The translations under genes and the position numbers were made by a program. 64,000 nucleotides of DNA from Phoronis australis. Taxonomy: Eukaryota > Phoronida > Phoronidae. Below are positions 23,969 through 35,900 of this stretch, piece after piece (positions within the stretch are counted from its first letter, which is position 1; each line of letters starts with the position of its first letter). The stretch lies in NCBI GenBank assembly GCA_002633005.1, contig NMRA01000351.1, positions 22,792 to 86,791 of the forward strand, in the 5' to 3' direction. The notes below the pieces were generated by a model that saw nothing but the letters and a program-made list of their open reading frames with translations, was not told the origin of the DNA and searched no databases.

Positions 23969-26900
23969 GTAAGCATAGTTGTCAAATTATGGGTAAGGTA
24001 AAATTGCAGCAACTGTTGTTATTTTACATCTGAATGTTAGTGTTGGGAAATACTTTCATTTTTCTGGTCTTCATTATGCGCCATCATAATGTGCACTTGG
24101 GCGTTGTGCGCTCCACTTGTCAAAATTAAATGAAGGAATAACTATGATGGACTGAATATGGCATGCTTGGAAATGAGCCAAGGCTATCGAAGGGTTACCA
24201 CATTGCCATGTCTTTAGGCCCATAAGGTCCTTGATATCTGAAATGATGTTTTTTGCAGCCTTCTTTTACACAAGTTTCACATCATAATGTGAATTGTTGT
24301 GAGGACTAGACAGGGACCTCGTGGGTCTTGTGCTCCACTGGCTTATATACTCTAATTTGAATAGGTTTGTTGTACCTTGTGGGTCATAAAAGAGATAGTG
24401 ATACCAACAGCTGACAAGGCAAGCAGAGTTACTCTTGTTGGTCACATTGGTGCACTCAAATGAGAAATTAAGAATTACACTCTTATATACTACATGACTG
24501 TCAACTTGTTTTGTTGTTTTGGGAGACTTAAGTCTCAGTGCCATGTGCACAACAACGATGCAAGATTTTTTAGTTTTCACAATGATCAACATTAAAAATG
24601 GAAAGCAAATATGTACCCCCTGTACTTTTTAACATCTTTCATTTCACGTCCGTTCTCACTAGCTGTATCAGAATGACTATCAACTCTGCTACATTGCGCG
24701 AGTTAGGTTCTTGTAAATTTTACATTAAGTTCATTAAATTTGCAGTTTTAAAGCTAAGCTGATACTGTGTTTACTCATATTTGCAGTATTATAACATGAA
24801 AGTAATTTTAAGATGTTGATTGTAAATCAATTTTGACGTCTTTCTTTGCTGAGAGTGTAGCCACTTAAATTACTGCGTATTAAGTCTCTTGCGGTGATTC
24901 TCCACTCTGCCAGGCTGGCCCTGACTGCATTTTGCATTTGAAAGATCTCAGCCAAAACTTCATTGATATTAGTGGAAAGAAATGCTTGAATGTGTCCGTT
25001 TTTTTCAAAGAATTTAATTCTGAAACTATTGCATGTCATTGAAAAGCGCAAAACTGTAAACGCATCTTCAGGCAGTTCTTATTAAACCATTGGCTTTACG
25101 AGCAATAAAATGTAATTGGCCAAATAGATCTGTCAGTGGTTTTCTGTTGAGCCCAGATCGTCCGGAGTAGCTCCTCATGCCAACTCCGGACGATCTCTCA
25201 CGACAATTTAGCGTTATGTAATGCAGTTGCACACAGAGGCCCATGGGCCTAATGGCATAGCATCACAGTACTCTCCTTATGCTCCGGGATTTGGCCAAAT
25301 TTCCCCGAGAATTTTGTTTTTAATATTGAGAGCTTGTTGCTTTTATTTTAGAAAATGTTTGCAAGAGGGTGTCAAGTCAGCTGACTAAGAACTACGTTTG
25401 ATTGTAGTCTTCATTTTGACATTATGCAAAGATTACGAAAAAAGAAATTTTTTTGCAACTCAGTTCCATTGCACACTCTATTATCATTCAGGCAATGAAT
25501 TTTCATAACTGAGTGATTTGGAACCCTTGACCTTGTCTACCGGGACTAAATAGGTGCTTAACTTTTTGCCCTCAGTGCCTGGGCACTTGCTGGTAAAGGG
25601 CTCATCAGTTGTTGTTACCGCACTAGAAATAATGCTCAGTAAATGTTCTTTCCAGCAAACAAGTCAATAGCTGCTGATAATGTTTGTCACAGTCCTTGTT
25701 ATTACTCGAAATTGGAGAGGCTTACCTGTTACAAAACACAACTACCGAATTCGCCCTAATAACTGCCCAGGGCGCTTAGAAAAGTTCAGGAGTGGATGGG
25801 GCGCTTTTGTAACTCAAGGCAGTTGAAACCTGGTCTCCGAAATAGGTGAAATCGGAAGCTAAAATTCATCATATTTACGTTCTGTGACGTATCTGTAACC
25901 TATGACAGACTTTCTACAAAATTGGGATGCATTGTTATCAAACTTTGTTGTTAAATTACCATCATTTTACAGGAAATTGTGCTGAAATCCCATTGCAAAA
26001 ACTCGCCGACTGAATGCCTCGCTATCGGCAATATGGCAACTTGAGTGCTTGAATAAAAATAGTTTCGACTCAAGCAAATTACCTGAAATCTTTTTTAAGT
26101 TTTCCAAATAGCGTCCCTAAGATTTTTAAGTTCCCGTGGAGTAGGGATTAATGGCAGGTTAAGTCCAAATCTGTGCTAGGTCGTGCTATCATTGATCGTA
26201 GGCCTACCCGGAAACACGAGAAAAATCTCTGGACGAACACACATGTTGTTGTCACTTGACGTTTGTTTTGAAGTTCATCTGCGTGTGTGTTAGGGCGCAT
26301 GCGTGTCACTAGAGTTCATTTTCCAGAGTACTGGAACGCAAAGGCTAACGATCTAGATGTGCATTGTATCTAAAGAAATTAGCACAAGCAGTAAAGCAGA
26401 ACGTGTTTCATTCAGCACTTGCCGGTCTCACCTGCTAAAAAGCATTCGACAATCGTCTCGGTAAGGCCCATATTAGTCGCCGTGTGTCTGGATGCGTAGG
26501 TGACTTGTCTGACAGTTATTTTTCGGTTGAAGGGTGTGTAAGCATTCACTGTCAGTAGCCATTTTATCGGATATTTGGCTCAAACAATCCCTCTTCAAAA
26601 TAACGCTATAAATTTTTATGGTGTTAGAAACTGTCAGAAATTAGTGCCAATATTTATTTCTTGCCGATGCTATGCTACCCGTTTCATGAATGGATAGCCC
26701 GGCTAATGTCTTTGATGACAGGTACATGTGGCGCACGCTTCCATGCCACGTGCTTTTAACACTGTTCAAGTTCTTTCATTAATCGTCGATTCGCAGTTTT
26801 CATGTGTACAAAGAAATTTGAATTCCTGTGGATGGCAGGAAACAGGCAATACAATCCAGTTAACAAGTATGCTGCTGTGCCCCCTTTTGTCAATTTGTGT

Positions 26901-29900
26901 CTCTCTTTGCATCTGCCGAACCTCATTGGAAAAACAAGTACCGTAGACTGCAGCTGTTGATTTTCGGATGACCTGTGCTGTTTGCCTTTAGAGCTATTTT
27001 TATTCCTTCATTAAAAATGTTGAAAACTTCATTTTTACTTGGCGAAATGAATTTCGCCAAGTATGTTGCTCTGTCGTTGCTAAGTTTTTACTTGGTCTGT
27101 CATCAATTTTCGTCCAATTGGCACGAAATTCGCACATGACGTGTAGATCGGGAAGTATTAGAAACCTATTGTTTATGGTCATGATCGTATTCAAAATGGC
27201 AGACGTGGTGGCCATTTTGTTTATGGTTTCAGATTCAAATGCTCATAGAGGTCGCATTTTTCAATGTACAGAGCTGAAACTTGGTGCGATTGTTACACAA
27301 CACAAGTACTACATTTGCGCGGTAAATCGTTAACTTCCGGTTAAAGATGGCGGAAATATTGGCCATGGCGCATGCGCACCTAGATATCTGGCCGAAAACG
27401 TTTTCTCCTGTAGAGGGCGCATTGGTGAGCCAATCATTTTCAATCTCGTCACCTGTCTCTTTCGTTTAATTGGCTATTATAAAAGTTTGTTTAACTGGAA
27501 GTCACTTTCAAGATGACGGATCTGGCGCATGTTAACCGATTTTCAGTCGTGCTGGAGTGCCATTTTAAATGGGAAGAGAGAATGACGTGAATTTTTGCTT
27601 GTGGATTCTTTGAAGTATACCCTTTCAAATGACCTGTAACAATTTTTTTCTAAGACTTGCCGTTTTCGAGTTATTTGACTTTGAATTTCTAATCTTAAAA
27701 AAACGCAAAATTTCATATTTTTTGAAAAATTTAGGGAATTGTGTGATACTATAAATTTAGATAGAGCTTTGAATGGGTTTTCAGAAGATGTTTTCCATTT
27801 TCGCTAAGGACGTCTTTTTTCGAGTTATTCAGGACTTTCTGATAGCGCTGTTCCTTTGTTGAGCGCTCTTGCTGCATTGATGTTGGTTTAGCTTCTATTG
27901 AACAAGACTTCAGCCTATTTCTTAGTAATTTCTTCTCTAGTCTCATGAATGTTATCGTGTTGTTCATAATCGCCGCCTTCATCGTCCTCGTCGTTCTCCC
28001 CATCGTCCTGTTTTCGCTTAATTTTGCCAAGTGTCACTCATCCGAGTGCTCTCGATCTGTTGTCACTTTACCGGGTGCAGGAACAGGACTGAAGGCTATT
28101 TCTTACTGATTTGTTCGCTAGTCACATGAATGTTATCATGTTGTTCATATTTGCCACCTTCATCCTCATCATCTTTGTCGTCCTCCCTCATCGTCTTCTT
28201 TTTGGTTAATTTCGCCAAGTGTCGCTCCGCTGAGCGCTCTCACACTGCTGTCACTTTACTGGCTATTGAACAAGACTGTAGCTTATTTCTTACTGATTTA
28301 TGACATCTAAGCTCGTCATATGAATGTTATGATGTTGTTCATCATCACTACCTTCATCATCGCAATCATCGTCCTTGCAGCCTAGTGTCTCTCATTTTTT
28401 TTTTTGTTCGCACGATACAGGTCGCAATTTTCTTCCAGTCATCCCGAAATTTACACATAACACATAGTTTCGGAAGTACTGGAAGCCTATTGTTTTTCGT
28501 CATAATCGGATCTAAGATGGCAGATGTGGTGGCCATTTTGTTTCCATTGTAAGATTCAAATGCTTCTGGAAGCTTCAATTCTTTACGTACAGGGCTGAAA
28601 ATCGGCACAGTTATTGTACTGGAAATGTGCTACAAGCATACTGGAAAATGTATACTTCTGGTTAAAGTTGGCAGAAATATCGGTGATTGCGCATGCGCAC
28701 CTCAATTTTGGCTTAAAAACATTTTCTCCTGTAGAGGGCGGATTATAGAGCCAATTTCTTCGAATTTTACAGGTATTTAATTTAAGTTTCTTATATCATG
28801 CTATTATTCAGAACTGAAAAACCAGAAGTTGCTGTCAAGATGGCGGATCTGGCGCATGTTGACCCACTTTCAGTCGTGCTGGAGTGCCATTTTAAGCGGG
28901 AAGAGATAATGACGTGATTTTTTGCATGTGGATTCTCTGATGTATACCCTTTCTAATGAACTGTAACAATTTTTTTCTCAGACTTACCGTTTTCGAGTTA
29001 TTTGACTTTGAATTTCAAACAAAAGCCGCACAATTTCAATTTTTTTAAAAAAATTTACGGAATCTGGCAATACCATCAATTTAGATAGAGTTTTGAATGG
29101 ATTTTCAGAAGATGTTTTCCATTTTTTGCTAGGACGTCTACTTTTCGAATTCGAGATTTTCTGATAGCGCTGTTGAGTTTGTTGAGTGCTCTTACTGCAT
29201 TGATGTTTCATGGTTTAACTTCTATTGAACAGGACTGTAATCTCTTTATTACTGTTTTATGACATCCAAGTTCGCCATGTGAATGTTATGTTTTTTATCC
29301 TCATTACCATGGTCATCATATTCGTCATCTTCATCATCATCTCCGCCGTCGTCTTTTCAGTTAATTTCGCCAATTGTCGCCTATTTCTTAGTTTAATTTC
29401 TGACCTCTACCTTTGTCATATGAATGATATCATAACTTGTATTGTCCATCATCGCCACCATCGTCGTCATATCCGTCATCTTCGTCATCATCTCTGTCGT
29501 AGTCTTTTCTGGTAATCTCTAACGTGGTTTTTTTGGTTAATTTCGCCAAGTTTCACTCCTCGGAGCGCTTTCAATAAAGTTTTTGACTTGATGTTAGTTT
29601 CAACTGGTGGAGCACCTAAACATGTTTTTCAGTTTTGACTATTGCAGCTACCCCTTTTTGTCAATTTGTTGTCTTCTTCCATCTTCATGACATGAAGCTG
29701 AGAAACACCCCAAAACGTGTTAGCAGTGCACCTTGGGTAAATGTGCTCTTGTTATTTTAGGTTACTGGTAGTTGCGTACCACTGAAAATTTTTTTCTTTA
29801 AATTGACTGCGACTCATGGAAGTCATAGCTTTTCCTCATTAGCCTTTAGCAATTCTCACAACTGACAAAATTGCTCACACACCAATTATGAGCATAATAT

Positions 29901-32900
29901 TATGTGTTGATGAGGATATTAGTAATTATTGTTCAACCGTGCCTTGTTGATGTTATGTTTTTCAGTGGAGAGCCATACAGTTCTTCTAAGTACTGTACAG
30001 ATATGTTGAGTATTGGTCTCAACCAGAGACTTAACACAAAGGTACACACATTACTTAGCATACTTTCAGGACATTAAAGAGTTCCCACCATGCATTTTCT
30101 TAGTTTTTGAGGTTTCATATAGTTAACATGAAATGAATGCCTTGAAATCTAACTAAATATTTTATAAGCACATAAGGCGATATTTTTTCAAATGAGACAA
30201 TATTGGAACGGTTCCGCACTTTTTTAATATCCACTTAGGGCCATAAAAAATGGTATGTAGCAAATCTATACCTTACCCTAAACATGTTTACAATGTTACA
30301 TTTTGATTTCCTCAATTAGCATTTTCTTAATTAGAAGTTCAATTTTTGCCTTGCGGAATATTCCGCACTGAGTGCAGAATGTTCCGCACTCAGTGCGGAA
30401 TGTTCCTCAGGTGTGCTGAATATTACGCACACTTGCGGAATATTCCGCAAATGTGCGGAATATTCCGCAGATTTTGCGGAATATTACGCACTGCGCAAGT
30501 TTTGTGGAATACTGTGACTTGAGAAATATTATGTATATTTTGTGGAATAATAATCAAAATAATAATTTATTTTTAAAAATAAATGTGAAAGTTCCTGAAG
30601 GGTTCCACAAACAGAAAAGTTTAGCACAGGACTGAAATTTTTAATTTTCTCCCAGCCCAATAAACATGAATTACATTCCATTCTCAATAGTACTTGAGAG
30701 TATAACGTGCCCACTCTCAATGATATATTAATCAATGTGACTGTTGCAGAAGGGTTCCACATGTGGAACGGTTCCGCAAACAGAATAGTTTTTTGGAGAA
30801 CACAATTTTTTAAATTCTCATGACCAATAAAGTTAAAATGCATTCCATAATCAATACCACTTGAAAGTATCAATGTGACAATCCTATTAATAATTACTTG
30901 ATCCATGTGACAGTTGCGGAACCATTCCGCATGCGGAACCGTTCTGTATGGGGAGCGATTTCCCAAAACGAATGGTTTTGCTGGGTATTTGATTTCACCA
31001 TTCAACTTAAATTGCATTACATTATCAATGCCACTTGAAAGTATCGATGTGACAATCATAACAGTAATTAGTTGATCAATGTGACAGTTGCGGAACCGTT
31101 CCACATGCGGAACCGTTCCGCAAACAATACTTTTGTGATCATCACAAGTTTGAAAACAATTTTCTTGCACATTTCAGTTGAAATTTACTCTCTTCTCAAT
31201 AGCATATGGAAATATCAATGAGTCAACATGAACAATGATTAATCAGTGTGGAACTTGCTGAATGGTTTGTGATGCAGTAACCTACCTCAAGCAGACTCGG
31301 GGGAAAAATCGACATATTGTCTATGACATTTTACTGCTTTTGGTAGAACCTTAACACAAGCCATGAAATATTCAAATCTTAACGTACAACAAGCATTAAA
31401 CATCAAAGTATCAGAATTTCTACCCCAACCATAACTAATTATTAAAAGTGACATTTGGGGAACCATTCTCCATGCAAAACCGTTCTCCATGGGGAGCGAT
31501 TTCCCAAACAGAAGGGTTTTGCTGGGTATTTGATTTCACCAATCAACTTAAAATACATTAAATTATCAATGCCACTTGAAAGTATCGATGTGACAATCCT
31601 AACAGTAATTAGTTGATCAATGTGACAGTTGCAGAACCGTTCCGCATGCGGAACCGTTCCGCAAACAATACTTTTGTGATCCTCACAAGTTTTAAAAAAA
31701 TTTTCTTGCGCATTTCAGTTGAAATATACTCTATTCTTAATAGCATATGGAATTATCAATGTGTCAACATGAGCAATGATTAATCAGTGTGGAACTTGCT
31801 GAATTGTTTGTGATGAAGAAACCTACCTCAAGCAGATTCGGGGAAAAAATCGACATATTGTCTATGACATTTTACTGCTTTTGGTAGAACCTTAATACAA
31901 GCCACGAAATATTCGAATCTTAATGTGGAACAAGCATTAAACATAAAAGTATCAGAATTTCTACCCCAACAATAGTTAATTAATAAAAGTGACATTTGGG
32001 GAACCATTCCGCATGCAAAACCGTTCTCCATGGGGAGCGATTTCCCAAACAAAATGGTTTTATGGGGTATTTCTTTTCACCAATCATCTTAAAATGCAGT
32101 CATTTTTCAATGCCACTTAAAACGTTCGATGTGACAATCCTAACAGTAATTAGTTGATCAATGTGATAGTTGCGGAACCGTTCCGCAAACAAAACTTTTG
32201 TGACCCTCACAATTTTTTAAAAAATTTTCTTGCACATTTCAGTTGAAATATATTCTATTCTCAATAGCATATCAAAATATCAATGTCTCAACATGAACAA
32301 TGATTAATCAGTGTGGAACTTACTCAATGGTTTGTGATGAAGAAACCTACCTCAAGCAGACTCGGGGAAAATTGACATCTTGTCTATGCCATTTTACCGC
32401 TTTTGGTAGAACCTTAACAAAAGCCATGAAATATTCGAATCTTAACGTACAAAAGCATTAAACATAAAAGTATCAGAATTTCTACACTAACAATAATTAA
32501 TTAATAAAAGTGACAGTTGCGGAACCATTCCGCATGTGGAACCATTCCGCAAACAATACTTATGTGATCCTCACAAGTTTTAAAAAAAATTTCTTGCACA
32601 TTTCAGTTGAAATATACTCTATTCTCAATAGCATATGGAAATAATGAGTCAACATGAACAATGATTTATGAGTGGGGAACTTGCTGAATGGTTTGTGATG
32701 CAGAAACCTACCTCAAGCAGACTCGAGAAAAATAGATATCTTGTGTATGCCATTTTACCTCTTTTGACAGAACCTTAACACAAGTCATGAAATATTCAAA
32801 TCTTAACGTACAACAAGCATTAAACATAAAAGTATCAGAATTTCTACCCTAACAATAATTAATAAAAGTGACAATTGCGGAACTTCCGCATGCGGAAAAA

Positions 32901-35900
32901 TTCCGCAGGGGGAGCAATTTCCGAAACCGAATGGTTTTGCGTGGTATTTGATTTCACCAGTCAACTTAAAATGCATTCTATTTTCAATGCCACTTGAAAG
33001 TATTGATGTGAAAATCCGAACAGTAATTAGTTGATCAATGTGACAGTTGCGGAGTCGTTCCGTATGCGGAATGGTTCCGCAAACAATACTTTTGTGATCC
33101 TCACAAGTTTTAAAAAATTTTTCTTGTACATTCCAGTTGAAATATACTCTACTCTCAATAGCATGTGGAAATATCAATGTGTCAACATGAACAATGATTG
33201 ATCAGTGGCGAACTTACTGAATGGTTTGTGATGCAGAAACCTACCTCAAGCAGACTCGCGAAAAATTGACATCTTGTCTATGCCATTTTACCGCTTTTGG
33301 CAGAACCTTAACACAAGCCATGAAATATTCAAATCTTAACGTACAACAAGCAGTAAACACAAAAGTATCAGAATTTCTACCTTAACAATAATTAATTAAT
33401 ATAAGTGACAGTTGCGGAACATTTCTGCATGCGGAACTGTTCTGCAAACTATAGTTTTGTGGAGCTCACAATTTTTTAAACTTCTTACACATTAAGGTTG
33501 AAATATATTCTATTCTCAATAACACGTGAAAATATCAATGTGTCATCATGAGCAATAATTAATCAGTGAGGAACTTGCTGAATGGTTTTGGATGCAAAAA
33601 CCTACCACAAGCAGACTCAGTGAAAATTTGATATCTTGTCTATGCCATTTTACCGCTTTTGGTAGAATGTTAATACATGATACGGAATATTCAAATGTTA
33701 ATGTGTAACAAGTATGAAACATAAATGTATCAGAATTTGTACCGTAACGGTAATTAACTAATAAATGGAACACTTGCGGAACCATTCCACAGGATGTCAA
33801 TTTTATATAATAATATTTCCCAGTTAAATCAGTGTTAGAGCAAATTTTATTTTTCCATGATTTTTGGGTACCTCAGAATTGAGCATTTTGGCTTCTATGC
33901 AAAAATTTAATCGGAAAAATTAATTTTTAAAAATTTTTTCTTTAATGTCCTGTGTATGTGCAATGACATGAGCAAAAAAGTAGGGTTCCCCAATTAGTTT
34001 TCAAGCTACNTATTAATTAAATATTGTTGGGGTAGAAATTCTGATACTTTGATGTTTAATGCTTGTTCCACATTAAGATTCAAATAGTTCGTGGATTGCG
34101 TTAAGGTTGTACCAAAAGCGGTAAAATGTCATAGACAATATGTCGATTTTTACCCGAGTCTGCTTGAGGTAGGTCTCTGCATCACAAATCATTCAGCAAG
34201 TTCCCCACTGATTAATCATTGCTCATGTTGACACATTGATATTTCCATATGCTATTGAGAATAGAGTATATTTCAACTGAAATGTGCAAGAAAAATTTTT
34301 TAAAACTTGTGAGGATCACAAAAGTATTGTTTGCGGAACGGTTCCACATGCGGAACGGTTCCGCAACTGTCACATTTATTAATTATTGTTAGGGTACAAA
34401 ATCTGATACTTTTATGTTTAATGCATGTTGTAGGTTAAGATTTGAATATTTCATGGCTTGTGTTAAGGTTCTGCCAAAAGGGGTAAAATGGCATAGGCAA
34501 GATGTCAATTTTTCGCGAGTCTGCTTGAGGTAGGTTTCTGCCTCACAAACCATTCAGCAAGTTCGCCACTGATCAATCATTTTTCTTCATGTTGACACAT
34601 TGACATTTCCATATGCTATTGAGAATACAGTATAATTCAACTGAAATGTGCAAAAAAAAATTTTTAAAACTTGTGAGGATCACAAAAGTATTGTTTGCGG
34701 AACGGTTCCGCATGCGGAACGGTTCCGCATGCGGAACGGTTCCGCAACTGTCACTTTTAATAATTAATTATTGCTAGGTTAGAAATTCTGATACTTTTAT
34801 GCTTAATGCTTTTTGTACGTTAAGATTCGAATATTTCCTGGCTTGTGTTAAGGTTCTACCAAAAGCAGTAAAATAGCATTAACAAGATGTCAATTTTTCG
34901 CCCGAGTCTGCTTGAGGTAGGCTTCTTCATCACAAACCATTCAGCAAGTTCCCCACTGTTCAATCATTGTTCATGTTGACACATTGATATTTCCATATGC
35001 TATTGAGAATAGATTATATTTCAACTGAAATGTGCAAGAAAATTTTTTTAAAACTTGTGAGGATCACAAAAGTATTGTTTGCGGAACGGTTCCGCATGCG
35101 GAACGGTTCCGCAACTGTCACATTTATTAATTAATTATTGTTAGGGTACATATTCTGATACTTTTATGTTTAATGCTTGTTGTACGTTAAGATTTGAATA
35201 TTTCATGGCTTGTGTTAAGGTTCTGCCAAAAGCAGTAAAATGTCATAGACAATATGTCGATTTTCCCCGAGTCTGCTTGAGGTAGGTTTCTGCATCACAA
35301 ACCATTCAGCAAGTTCCCCACTGATTAATCATTGCTCATGTTGACACATTGATATTTCCATATGCTATTGAGAATAGAGTATATTTCAACTGAAATGTGC
35401 AAGAAGATTTTTTTAAAAGTTGTGAGGATCACAAAAGTATTGTTTGCGGAACGGTTCCACATGCGGAATGGTTCCGCATGCGGAATGGTTCCGCAACTGT
35501 CACATTGATCAAGTAATTATTATTAAGATTGTCACTTTGATACTTTCAAGTGGTACTGATTATGTAATGCATTTTAACTTTATTGGTCATGAGAATTTAA
35601 AAAATTGCGGAACCGTTCCGCATGTGGAACCCTTCTGCAACCGTCACATTGATTATTATTATATTATTGAAAGTAGACACATTATACTCTCAAGTACTAT
35701 TGAGAATGGAATGTAATTCATGTTTATTGGGCCGGGAGAAAATTAAAAATTTTAGTCCTGTGCTAAACTTTTCTGTTTGTGGAACTTTTCTGGAACTTTC
35801 ACATTGATTTTTAAAAATAAATTATTATTTTGATTATTATTCCACAAAATATACATAATATTTCTCAAGTCACAGTATTCCACAAAACTTGCGCAGTGCG

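Noticed and set aside
27036-29550. Helitron identity suggested by hairpins near one end
   Set aside because: I could not find a TC start or CTRR end, and the inverted ACTTGGCGAAAT border at the left argues against it.
30529-31170. 213-codon minus-strand open frame, the longest in the window
   Set aside because: It is the translation of the palindromic array (repeated RNCHIDQ, ILSSGID segments follow the DNA unit). Other units have stops and shifts in the same frame.
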